From the NCBI GenBank assembly GCA_038316385.1, contig JBBQAN010000002.1:1-64000 (forward strand): 64,000 nucleotides of DNA, written 5' to 3'. The translations under genes and the position numbers were made by a program. Within the stretch, counting starts at the first letter, position 1; each line of letters opens with the position of its first letter. The notes under the pieces are model-generated. The model made no database searches, was not told the DNA's origin, and saw only the letters and a program-made list of their open reading frames with translations. This stretch comes from SZAS-103 sp038316385. Its GTDB lineage: Bacteria > Pseudomonadota > Gammaproteobacteria > Xanthomonadales > Xanthomonadaceae. Shown here piece by piece: positions 17,827 to 25,931 of this stretch.

Positions 17827-18294
17827 ATGGCACGCAAGATCAACGTTCGTCGCTCCGCCATCCACGGCAACGGCATGTTCGCCTTGACCGATATTCCTGC
17901 CGGCACGCGGCTGATCGAATACAAGGGCCGCATGATGACGCACAAGCAAGCCGACCGGATTTATGCGGGCGACAGCGAAACCGGCCACACGTTTTTGTTC
18001 ACGCTCAACGACAAGTACATCCTTGATGCGAACGTCGATGGCAATGATGCGCGCTGGATCAACCATGGCTGCACTCCGAATTGCACGGCTGTGCTGGAAG
18101 AATGCGAGGGCAAGGATCGTCGCCGAGATCACGTCTTCATCGAGAGTGAGCGCGACATCAAGGCGGGCGAGGAACTGACGTACAACTACGGCATCGTGCT
18201 GGAGGAACGGCAGACGCCGCGTCTGAAAGCGATCTGGGCCTGCCGCTGCGGCTCGCTGAAATGCACAGGCACGATGTTGCAACCCAAGCGTTGA
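17827..18294 (+). CDS. SET-domain protein lysine methyltransferase
   Basis: A compact 155-residue SET protein. Segments in order are INVRRSAIHGNGMFALTDIP, LIEYKGRMM, NHGCTPNC (AdoMet-binding NHxCxPN), AGEELTYNYG (catalytic Tyr region) and a post-SET cysteine cluster, WACRCGSLKCTGTML, that would bind zinc with a SET cysteine. SET enzymes methylate lysines using AdoMet; bacterial substrates are poorly known. The start at 17827 (MARKINVRR) is preferred; ATG 17812 would add five residues. It is divergent from the suf operon with about 150 bp between starts. Confidence 0.88.
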   Translation: MARKINVRRSAIHGNGMFALTDIPAGTRLIEYKGRMMTHKQADRIYAGDSETGHTFLFTLNDKYILDANVDGNDARWINHGCTPNCTAVLEECEGKDRRRDHVFIESERDIKAGEELTYNYGIVLEERQTPRLKAIWACRCGSLKCTGTMLQPKR

Positions 18295-18462
18295 GGCCTG
18301 ATTTCCGAATGAACAAGGCGTGCGCGCGGCTCACCTTGGCGCAGCATGACCTGTGCGCCGCGCCCGCAGCGTAATGGCTGATTGCCATGACTTCCGGCAT
18401 TCGCCCGCGCGCGCGTGGCACCGTACGCTTTGGCACTCTCCACGCTTCCGGATTCCGATCAC

Positions 18463-20712
18463 ATGCGCGCTTCGTTGTTGCCGATGCTGCTCGTGTCCGC
18501 GACTGTGTTGTTCGCAGATACGGCGTTGGCGGCGCTCAAGATCGATGGCCATATCGATCCAGATGAGTGGTCGGGCGCGCAACACATCAGCGATTTTCGC
18601 CTGACCCAGCCGCTGTCGCGCGCGCCGTCGCCGTATCCGACCGAAGCCTGGATCATGTCCACGCCTGAAGGTTTGGCAGTCGCATTCCGCAACACCCAGC
18701 CGGCGAACGTGCCGCGGACCCACCAGACCGCCCCGCGCGATGCCGGCGGACCGTACGACCGGGTCAACCTGTACGTCGATTTCGACGGCGACGGGCATGT
18801 CGGCTACAACTTCATGGTGATGTTGTCCGACAGCATCCAGGACGAAACCATCACCAACGAGAACCAGTTCAACACCGACTGGGATGGCAACTGGAAGCAT
18901 GCAGTTTCCGAGGATGCGCAAGGCTGGTCGGTGGAGATGCTGATTCCCTGGTACATCGCGCCCATGAAGAAAGGCCACGACGGCAAGCGCACGCTCGGCA
19001 TCCAGCTCGATCGCGTGGTCGGCAGCACCGGCGAACGCGTAGGCTGGCCGGCGATCTTCGGCGGCGAATCGCGATTCCTTTCCGCGTTCACCAAGGTCGA
19101 TGTAGCCGACTACAGCCAGTCGCTGCTGGCGATCACGCCGTACGTGAGCGCGGTGTACGACAACGTGGGCAAGAAGGCGCACTTCGATACCGGTGCGGAC
19201 ATCTTCTGGAAGCCCAGCGGCTCGTTCCAGCTCAGCGCCGCGCTCAATCCGGATTTCGGGCAAGTGGAGAGCGACCAACTGGTAGTGAACTTCAGCGCGG
19301 TCGAAACCTTCTTCAGCGACAAGCGGCCATTCTTCACCGAAAACCAGAGTTTCTTCGACGTGCCGTTCGGCGGCCTCAACAACTCCAATCAGCTCATTTA
19401 CACACGGCGCGTCGGCGGCACGACCGACGACGGTTCCGGCGCAGGCGACGTGACCGCCGCAGTCAAGGCCAACGGCAGCTTCGGTGCCTTCAACTATGGC
19501 TTATTCACGGCCAGCGAGGCGGATGCGATCGGTCGCAATTTCGAAGCGGCGCGGGTCACGCGCGATTTCGACACACAGGGCTTCGGCGCGATGGTGACGA
19601 ACGTCGATCATCCTTTTCTCGACCGGACAGCGACCGTCTACGAATTCGACCACCGCTGGAAGCCGAACCCGCAGTGGAACGTGCGCTCGGTGATCGTGGG
19701 TTCGGCGATCGACCAAGCCGGCAAGCACACCGAAGACAGCGGTATGCAGACGCAGATCGACTATGACATGGGCAGAGGTTGGCGCCAGCAGCTTTACGCC
19801 GAACATCTGGGACGCAACCTGCAACTGGACGATTTCGGCTACCTCCAGCGCAACAACTACAACTACGCGCGCTACGACCTCGGGCGTCGTTTCACTGATC
19901 TGCCGAAGGATTCGATCTACGCCTCGCACGACTGGCACGCCGCAGTGTCGCGGCGGGTGAACGATGATGGCCTCCACATCGCCGATGCGTGGGCGATCAA
20001 TCGCAGCAGCGACGAGCGCGATGGCGGCAACGAATATATGGAGCTCTCCGGACTAACCGCTGGCAACGACGATCTGATCACGCGCGGCAATGGTGCAGTG
20101 AAGGTGCCGGCGAAGCTGTACGGCTATTACGAGCGGTTCTTGCCACGCGGCAAGGGACGCTGGTCGTTTTACGGAAATGTCCGCTACTTCGGAGAGGGCT
20201 TGCGCGGACCCGGGCATGGCGGGTTTCAGTTCGATCTGAACCCAACGTATTTCGTCAACGATCAGCTGAGCTTCTATGGCGAGCTGAACGTTCAGCACAA
20301 CCCGGACTGGCTGTTGTGGCAGAACGACAACCTGCTCGGCACGTTCAAGGCCGACCAGTTGCAGCTCAACGGCGGCATGCAATGGACGATCAGCTCGAAG
20401 CAGGAACTACGGATCAAGCTCGAGACCATCGCGCTCAATGCGCGCCGTCTGCAGGCGTGGCGCGTCGCGCCGGATGGAACCCCGGTCGCGACGAACGACT
20501 CCGTGCCCGATTTCAGCCTGCGCAATCTCGGCTTCCAAATCCGCTATCGCTACGAACTTGCGCCGCTATCGAACATCTACGTCGCCTACGTGCGCGGCGG
20601 ATTCGGTTTCGACGACTTCTCGCAGGGCGTCGGCGGCCTGCTCGGCGATGCGTTCAAGCTGCGCGATGCCGAGCAGTTCCTGGTCAAACTCAGCTATCGC
20701 TTCGAGATTTGA
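18463..20712 (+). CDS. DUF5916 family protein with N-terminal CBM9-like domain
   Basis: A 749-residue exported protein. A signal peptide (MRASLLPMLLVSATVLFA) is followed by a CBM9-like beta-sandwich (KIDGHIDPDEWSGA, DRVNLYVDFDGDG, WSVEMLIPW) to about residue 210. A long DUF5916 region then contains alternating aromatic/polar strands, ending LVKLSYRFEI, the terminal-phenylalanine-type end of an outer-membrane beta-barrel. Motifs AALNPDFGQVESDQLVVN and FFSDKRPFFTENQSFF are the most conserved in the family. Function is unknown; it is probably an outer-membrane protein. Upstream, 18295-18462 holds no gene. Confidence 0.85.
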   Translation: MRASLLPMLLVSATVLFADTALAALKIDGHIDPDEWSGAQHISDFRLTQPLSRAPSPYPTEAWIMSTPEGLAVAFRNTQPANVPRTHQTAPRDAGGPYDRVNLYVDFDGDGHVGYNFMVMLSDSIQDETITNENQFNTDWDGNWKHAVSEDAQGWSVEMLIPWYIAPMKKGHDGKRTLGIQLDRVVGSTGERVGWPAIFGGESRFLSAFTKVDVADYSQSLLAITPYVSAVYDNVGKKAHFDTGADIFWKPSGSFQLSAALNPDFGQVESDQLVVNFSAVETFFSDKRPFFTENQSFFDVPFGGLNNSNQLIYTRRVGGTTDDGSGAGDVTAAVKANGSFGAFNYGLFTASEADAIGRNFEAARVTRDFDTQGFGAMVTNVDHPFLDRTATVYEFDHRWKPNPQWNVRSVIVGSAIDQAGKHTEDSGMQTQIDYDMGRGWRQQLYAEHLGRNLQLDDFGYLQRNNYNYARYDLGRRFTDLPKDSIYASHDWHAAVSRRVNDDGLHIADAWAINRSSDERDGGNEYMELSGLTAGNDDLITRGNGAVKVPAKLYGYYERFLPRGKGRWSFYGNVRYFGEGLRGPGHGGFQFDLNPTYFVNDQLSFYGELNVQHNPDWLLWQNDNLLGTFKADQLQLNGGMQWTISSKQELRIKLETIALNARRLQAWRVAPDGTPVATNDSVPDFSLRNLGFQIRYRYELAPLSNIYVAYVRGGFGFDDFSQGVGGLLGDAFKLRDAEQFLVKLSYRFEI

Positions 20713-20793
20713 TCGCGGGTCTTGTTTCGACGATCGTCAAGTCGCGACGAGGCACAGGAGGATTGCGCCCGAAAGACATGCGTTTTTATCCGT

Positions 20794-21213
20794 TCAATTC
20801 GCATTCGGTCGTGGATTGAGCAGCGCCGCGAACATGCCGAGCAGCAGTATTTGCACGGTGGAGAAAATCAGCTGTTTGGCGACCAGCATGCCCGGCAGCG
20901 GCTCGACCGCGTAATAGATCAAGAACATCGGGATCGTGCTGACCAGCGCGACCGCGAATCCACAACGCAGACCCTGGCCGATCGCGGATTTGGCTGGTGT
21001 GTAGCCCTGCCGATAGATCCACGTGATGCCGAAACCGATCGCCGCGTCGGCGAGCAGCATCCATGGCATGTAATGCGCCGAATCTTCGGGCGTGCGCATG
21101 ATCGGGCCGAGTGCGGTGTAATCGCTCGCGAGCAGCAAACCGTGCACGACGAAGCCGAGAACTGCAGCCGCGACCGTGAGTGCAACGCCGGAAATCAGGA
21201 AACGTTTGTCCAT
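20794..21213 (-). CDS. Hypothetical four-helix inner membrane protein
   Basis: A 139-residue protein with four predicted membrane segments: FLISGVALTVAAAVLGFVVH, MPWMLLADAAIGFGITWIYR, GFAVALVSTIPMFLIYYAV and a C-terminal QLIFSTVQILLLGMFAALL. The ribosome-binding site GAGGATCTGGCC precedes the ATG at good spacing. I do not recognise a named family. It is followed after about 80 bp by the oppositely oriented DUF5916 gene end, so the pair is convergent. Confidence 0.7.
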   Translation of the reverse strand: MDKRFLISGVALTVAAAVLGFVVHGLLLASDYTALGPIMRTPEDSAHYMPWMLLADAAIGFGITWIYRQGYTPAKSAIGQGLRCGFAVALVSTIPMFLIYYAVEPLPGMLVAKQLIFSTVQILLLGMFAALLNPRPNAN

Positions 21214-21245
21214 GGCCAGATCCTCGACGGGGATTGGCGATCATC

Positions 21246-21713
21246 CTACATGCCGGCGGTCGGCGTTGCAGCCGGCGTGCTCGGGCAGTTTTCATAGATC
21301 GATTCGCCATGCGCGCCGATGCGTTTGCAAGCCGTCGCGTCGGGAATGACCGGCGCCGAAAACTGCGAGCTTCGGTACAATCGCTGAGCGCGGGCATTGC
21401 GTTCGGATCGTTCGCGCACGGTGGATTTCTGCGCTGTCTGCGCGTTGCCGCGACTCGTGATGCGTATGACGGCGCGCGTTTCGACGGGTTTGTCGATGCG
21501 CTTGTTCGTGTGGGGTTTCTTGTTCGATGCGTGCGATCCATGCGACCGGCGCGCGGCCTTGAGAATTCCCCGATCGGCGGATGTCCGCGACTGGCTGGTG
21601 GATATCGGCGCGGCGGCGAGCAGCATATTCGTGCGTCCGCTGGCGGCTGCGCCTTGCGCTGCAAGAACCAGCGAAACGATGCAGCTCAGTAAAGAGATTG
21701 CGGTGCGTTGCAT
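21246..21713 (-). CDS. Hypothetical secreted basic protein
   Basis: A 155-residue product with a plausible signal peptide (MQRTAISLLSCIVSLVLAAQ, cleaved after AAA). The mature part is basic and low-complexity (Lys/Arg/Ser/Thr/His-rich), with two cysteines near the end (DATACKRIGAHG, ENCPSTP). The final 45 residues, QRLYRSSQFSAPVIPDATAC onward, look like a small folded motif. No family is recognised. It lies 32 bp upstream of the four-helix membrane gene on the same strand and may be co-transcribed with it. The 130 bp between its start and the DUF2652 gene hold nothing I can identify. Confidence 0.5.
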   Translation of the reverse strand: MQRTAISLLSCIVSLVLAAQGAAASGRTNMLLAAAPISTSQSRTSADRGILKAARRSHGSHASNKKPHTNKRIDKPVETRAVIRITSRGNAQTAQKSTVRERSERNARAQRLYRSSQFSAPVIPDATACKRIGAHGESIYENCPSTPAATPTAGM

Positions 21714-21843
21714 TTACATGACTCCATTGCGGTGGGCACGGAGTCAGTTTCGCGGACGCTCGGGGCAGGAACTATCGGCCGGTTGCGCGATGCAGGGTCG
21801 GAGAATTCCTACGGCGGGATTGAAGGGACGCGCTTGCGGCTAG

Positions 21844-22533
21844 CTATTGCGGGAGGTGATGGAATACGGCGCTGCGCTCCACCTCGACACCATGGACAAC
21901 TGCCGTTGCCGCAACGACGGACGCGCGCGGCGCGAGCATGCATGGAATCGCATCGGGTGCGATCAACCACAGCGCGGTCTCACCGATGCCTTCGAGTTCT
22001 TCGCGATGAGCCCGCAGCATGTTCGCGTCGAGGCCGGCGGCAACCCGCGCCGCCTCTGTAAGCAGCACGTATTCGCGTGAAGGAACATGATTCTTCATCA
22101 ACCGGTGCACGAGGATCACTTCGTCGCCGGCAAGCTCCTCGAACTGTCGCACCTGCTTGATGGCAAGCTCGCCGACATGCACGAACGCTTTTAGCGCCAA
22201 GTGATCGATTCGCGTGCACGCATCGCAGACGCAGTTCGCGCGCTGTTGGCGATGCTGCGCCAGCCGGTTGGTGAAAGCAGCGAAGAACGCCTTCACCTGC
22301 GCGAACACGTCCTGCGCCGCATCGAGATCGCCGGCTGCGCACTCGCCGTAGAGCAGAGCAGCGTCGCCCTCGAGCTTGTTCAAGGTCAGCGGATGCTGCG
22401 CCTGATCAATGACCGCCTCGATCAGGTCGGTGATGATCTGCTCCGCATGCAGCAAGCTCACCGTGCGCTCCTTGATGAAGGACGTGTAGCCGCTGATGTC
22501 GACGATGACGAGGAAAGCGTAAGTGAGGCGCAT
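21844..22533 (-). CDS. DUF2652 protein, class III nucleotide cyclase-like fold
   Basis: A 229-residue protein beginning MRLTYAFLVIVDISGYTSFI, the DISGYT motif typical of DUF2652 and related to the first metal-binding strand of class III adenylate/guanylate cyclases. NKLEGDAALLYGE and ELAGDEVILVHRLMKN follow at the positions of the cyclase core motifs. CVCDACTRIDHL holds a cysteine pair that could bind metal. Whether it makes a cyclic nucleotide is unknown; many relatives look inactive. It lies about 75 bp downstream of the EF-G paralogue on the same strand and could share its transcript. Confidence 0.78.
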   Translation of the reverse strand: MRLTYAFLVIVDISGYTSFIKERTVSLLHAEQIITDLIEAVIDQAQHPLTLNKLEGDAALLYGECAAGDLDAAQDVFAQVKAFFAAFTNRLAQHRQQRANCVCDACTRIDHLALKAFVHVGELAIKQVRQFEELAGDEVILVHRLMKNHVPSREYVLLTEAARVAAGLDANMLRAHREELEGIGETALWLIAPDAIPCMLAPRASVVAATAVVHGVEVERSAVFHHLPQ

Positions 22534-22607
22534 GGTGATCCGTGTTGATGTCGGTGTTTTTCAATGCAGACTCGCATGATCGAGGTTCCGATCGCGTGAG
22601 TACATGT

Positions 22608-24659
22608 TCAATCCTCCTCGTGCTTTGGCTTGTAAACCTCCATCAACTGCTTCTGCACATTCCCTGGCACCGGCTCATAGTGACTGAAGTCGAGGCTGAA
22701 GCGGCCGCGTCCGGCGGTGATGCCCTTGAGTTCGGCGGCGTAGCCTTCGAGTTCGGACAATGGCACCTGCGCCTTGATCACGATCTCGTCGCCGTTGCCC
22801 GCATCGGTGCCATTGATGCGCGCGCGCTTGCCGGCGAGTGCGCCGGTGATATCGCCCATGTGGCGTTCGGGCGCGGCAACTTCGACCGTGACGATCGGCT
22901 CCAGCACCTGCGGCTGCGCCTTCGTGATGGCATCCAGGAATGCCTTTTTGCCTGCGGCAACGAACGCGACTTCCTTGGAATCCACGGTGTGATATTTGCC
23001 GTCGTACACGGTGACGCGTATGTCCTGTAACGGATAACCGGCGACCGCGCCGCCTTCGAGCACCATGCGCACGCCTTTCTCGACGGCGGGAATGAACTGG
23101 CCGGGAATCGTGCCACCTTTCACCGCATCCACGAATTCGAAGCCGCCGCCGCGCGGCAATGGTTCGATGCGCAGGAACACTTCGCCGAATTGACCGGCGC
23201 CGCCAGTCTGCTTCTTGTGGCGATGGTGGCCGTCGGCCTTCGAGGAAATCGTTTCGCGATAGGCGATGCGCGGCGGATGCGATTTCACTTCGACGCCATA
23301 GCGCGACTTCATCCGCTCGAGCATGACGCGCAGGTGCAATTCGCCGAGACCGCGGATCACGGTTTCGTTGAGTTCCTTGTTGTGTTCTATGAGAAAACAC
23401 GGATCTTCTTCGGCGAGTTTATGCAGCGCGGTCGAGAGTTTCTGTTCCTGCCCGCGCGTTGCCGCTTCGATAGCGAGGCCGAACATCGGTTGCGGGAACG
23501 TGTGCGGCTTGAGATGGATTTGATCTTCGTCGTGCGAATCGTGCAGCACCGCATCGAAGTGAATGTCCTCGACTTTTGCGACCGCGACGATATCGCCGGG
23601 AATCGCTTGCTCGATCTCGACGTGATCCTTGCCTTTGAGCTTGAACAGATGGCCGACCTTGAACGGTTTTTTGCCGTCGTCGATGAACAATTGGCTATCG
23701 CGCCGGATGGTTCCCTGATACACGCGCAACACGCTGAGCTTGCCGACGAAAGGATCGTTGACGATCTTGAAGACGTCGGCGATGACATGCTTTTCCGCAT
23801 CGGGTTCGGCGACGATTGGTTGCGCATTCGCGCCGATGCCTTTCACGAACGCGGGTGGATTCGCTTCTGCGGGGTTCGGCAGCAACTTGACTGCGACATC
23901 CAGCAGTTCGCGCACGCCGACGCCACTACGCGAGGAGGTGAAGCAGATCGGGACGAGATGTCCTTCGCGTAGGCATTGCTCGAAGGCATCGTGCAATTCC
24001 TGTGGCGATAATCCGCCTTCACCGAGATCGAGGAAATGATCCATCACGGTCTCGTTGATCTCGACCACCTGATCGATGATCTGCTGGTGCCAGACCGATA
24101 CCAGCCCCAGGTCGGACTCGCCATCGGGCTTGAAGAAGCAATCGACCACGCCGCGGCCGTCGTCGCAAGGCAGGTTGATCGGCAGGCATTCCTTGCCGAA
24201 TGTCTCCCGCAAGTTGTTTAGCAGCGACGCAAGATGCGCGCCGTCGGCGTCGATGCGATTGACGACGAGCATACGCGAACGCCCGCGCTCGGCGGAAAGC
24301 TCCATCATCCTCCGCGTCGAATGCTCGATGCCGAGCGCGGCGTTCACGACAATCGCACAGGTTTCCACCGCATCGATCGCCGACAATGCAGGCCCGCGAA
24401 AATCGGCATAGCCGGGTGTGTCGATCAGGTTGATGTGCGCATCGGCATGGTCGATCGAAGCGATCGCGCTGCCGAGCGAATGCTGGCGCTCGCGCTCCAT
24501 CGGGTCGTGGTCGGAGACCGTGCTGCCGCGCTCGAGGCTGCCTGCCGTCTGGATCGTGCCGCCGGCTTGCAGCAGGGCTTCGAACAACGATGTTTTGCCG
24601 GCGCCGGTATGGCCCACGAGGGCGATGTTGCGGATCTGCTGCGTGCTGTGGGCGGGCAT
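22608..24659 (-). CDS. fusA2: Elongation factor G-like paralogue (EF-G2 type)
   Basis: A 683-residue translational GTPase. G1 is GHTGAGKT (16-23), G3 is DTPGYADF and the usual NKxD is NRID, a substitution seen in EF-G2-like proteins. Domain II (VGHLFKLKGKDHVEIEQ), domain III (EDPCFLIEHNKELNETVIRG) and domain IV (KKQTGGAGQFGEVFLRIEP) follow, ending in a domain V ferredoxin fold. The domain IV His/Gly loop and overall length match EF-G paralogues rather than the ribosomal-operon fusA, which would lie next to tuf and rpsL. Start at 24659, with CTGGAGAACC upstream. The exact role of these paralogues is unresolved. Confidence 0.85.
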   Translation of the reverse strand: MPAHSTQQIRNIALVGHTGAGKTSLFEALLQAGGTIQTAGSLERGSTVSDHDPMERERQHSLGSAIASIDHADAHINLIDTPGYADFRGPALSAIDAVETCAIVVNAALGIEHSTRRMMELSAERGRSRMLVVNRIDADGAHLASLLNNLRETFGKECLPINLPCDDGRGVVDCFFKPDGESDLGLVSVWHQQIIDQVVEINETVMDHFLDLGEGGLSPQELHDAFEQCLREGHLVPICFTSSRSGVGVRELLDVAVKLLPNPAEANPPAFVKGIGANAQPIVAEPDAEKHVIADVFKIVNDPFVGKLSVLRVYQGTIRRDSQLFIDDGKKPFKVGHLFKLKGKDHVEIEQAIPGDIVAVAKVEDIHFDAVLHDSHDEDQIHLKPHTFPQPMFGLAIEAATRGQEQKLSTALHKLAEEDPCFLIEHNKELNETVIRGLGELHLRVMLERMKSRYGVEVKSHPPRIAYRETISSKADGHHRHKKQTGGAGQFGEVFLRIEPLPRGGGFEFVDAVKGGTIPGQFIPAVEKGVRMVLEGGAVAGYPLQDIRVTVYDGKYHTVDSKEVAFVAAGKKAFLDAITKAQPQVLEPIVTVEVAAPERHMGDITGALAGKRARINGTDAGNGDEIVIKAQVPLSELEGYAAELKGITAGRGRFSLDFSHYEPVPGNVQKQLMEVYKPKHEED

Positions 24660-24941
24660 CGGCGGTTCTCCAGACGTTGCGAATGGGAATGACGAAGAGT
24701 CGCGGCGGGCGCGGCCTCCGGGCCAGCGTTGCAGCAGTGGCGTGGAAGGTCAATGATGCCGCGCAACATGCGACGCTGGAACGGGTTTCGGCGGGAATGT
24801 CGGATGAATCTGAATGCGCGCTTGCGGCGCGCTGTCGCTGCGCTGAATGATTCCCTGCAATAACTTAAGGGATTCAGCATACAGATAGCCGCTGCACCGC
24901 AGCATCACTTCAGACGCAATCCAGCGTCCTCGGAGAACAAA

Positions 24942-25742
24942 ATGAAACGTCTTGCTGCCACTGCGGTCACCCTGATGCTGACCGCTGCGATCGGTACTGC
25001 GGCGGCAAGTCCGTTCGACCACAACCACAATCGCCAGACCGCCAGCCATAGTTACAACCGTGATGCCGACGATCGCAATGCCAATGCAGTCGATACGCGT
25101 AACGGCAATGTGCGTTACGACAACCGCAACGGTAACGTTCGCTACGACAATGCCAATGCTCGTGTGCGCTACGACAACCGCGGCACCAGCGTTCGCTATG
25201 ACAACCGCAATGCCAGTGTGCGCTACGACAATCGTAATTATGGCGGCAACAATGACGGCCGTCGCTGGAGCGAAGCTCGTCGCTGGGAAGGTGGAGATCA
25301 TGATGGTCGCTGGGAGCACGGCGACCGCGACGGACGCTGGAACCGTTATTCCTACAACCGCTATAACCGCAGCTACTACGGCTATAACGGTTACTACGGC
25401 AATGGTTACTACGGCTATCCTGGCGGCGTGAGTATTTCCTTCGTCGGCGCCCCGTATTACTCGACACCGTATTATTACGGCAACGCGCCGTATGCCTACG
25501 ACTATGGTTATGAAAACGAACCATACGCCTCAGGCGACCGCTATGCCGCGTGCGATCCGCGGGCACGCTACGACAACACCGGCACGAAATTGCTCGGTGG
25601 CCTGATTGGCGGCGTGCTCGGCAACACGGTTGGCAAGGGCGACGGCCGGACGGTCGCGACTGTCGCCGGTGCGGCGATTGGTTACGGCATCGCCGCGAAC
25701 GCGACCGATGATCGACGCTACGACGAGGGTTGCAGTTACTGA
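24942..25742 (+). CDS. Exported glycine-zipper protein with tandem RYDN repeats
   Basis: A 266-residue protein. Signal peptide (MKRLAATAVTLMLTAAIGTA, cleaved near AAS); five tandem 9-residue repeats of consensus N-x-x-V-R-Y-D-N-R (residues 54-98); a Trp/Arg/Asp/Gly stretch with DGRW motifs (about 105-132); a Tyr/Asn/Gly-rich low-complexity region; then a C-terminal 2TM glycine zipper (LLGGLIGGVLGNTVGKGDGR, VATVAGAAIGYGIAAN). Glycine-zipper 2TM proteins are periplasmic or outer-membrane associated and often respond to envelope stress. The RBS GGAGAACAAA is clear, and a strong terminator follows, so this is a single-gene unit. Confidence 0.83.
   Translation: MKRLAATAVTLMLTAAIGTAAASPFDHNHNRQTASHSYNRDADDRNANAVDTRNGNVRYDNRNGNVRYDNANARVRYDNRGTSVRYDNRNASVRYDNRNYGGNNDGRRWSEARRWEGGDHDGRWEHGDRDGRWNRYSYNRYNRSYYGYNGYYGNGYYGYPGGVSISFVGAPYYSTPYYYGNAPYAYDYGYENEPYASGDRYAACDPRARYDNTGTKLLGGLIGGVLGNTVGKGDGRTVATVAGAAIGYGIAANATDDRRYDEGCSY
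25101..25235 (+). repeat. Five tandem 27-bp repeats encoding the 9-residue RYDN unit
   Basis: Units begin at 25101, 25128, 25155, 25182 and 25209. Each encodes VRYDN preceded by N-G-N, N-G-N, N-A-R, G-T-S and N-A-S, so the first two are near-identical and the rest have drifted at the variable positions. The unit number is likely to vary between strains by slippage or recombination. Confidence 0.9.
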
Positions 25743-25770
25743 TAACGCAGCGCAGCTCGATGTCGGCAAC

Positions 25771-25803
25771 GGCCCCGCTCAAACAGAGCGGGGCCTTTTT
25801 TTT
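25771..25803 (+). terminator. Rho-independent terminator
   Basis: A perfect 10-bp stem, GGCCCCGCTC (25771-25780) and GAGCGGGGCC (25786-25795), with a five-base loop AAACA and a run of eight T (25796-25803). It lies 29 bp after the glycine-zipper gene stop and separates it from the lysAC operon. Confidence 0.95.
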
Positions 25804-25931
25804 CGCATGATCTTCTACGTGAGTGCCACGAATCCCGTCATGTGTGTTGGGGCTAACCCGAAGCGCATCGCTTATCATGACGGCTACCGCGCAGCGTCCT
25901 CGGCGCGCTCCTTTCGATCATCAGGTTCGCC

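Noticed and set aside
24967..25878. Cys/Arg/His-rich minus-strand frame over the glycine-zipper gene
   Set aside because: The apparent repeats come from the reverse of the 27-bp tandem array; there is no start signal and the terminator falls inside it.
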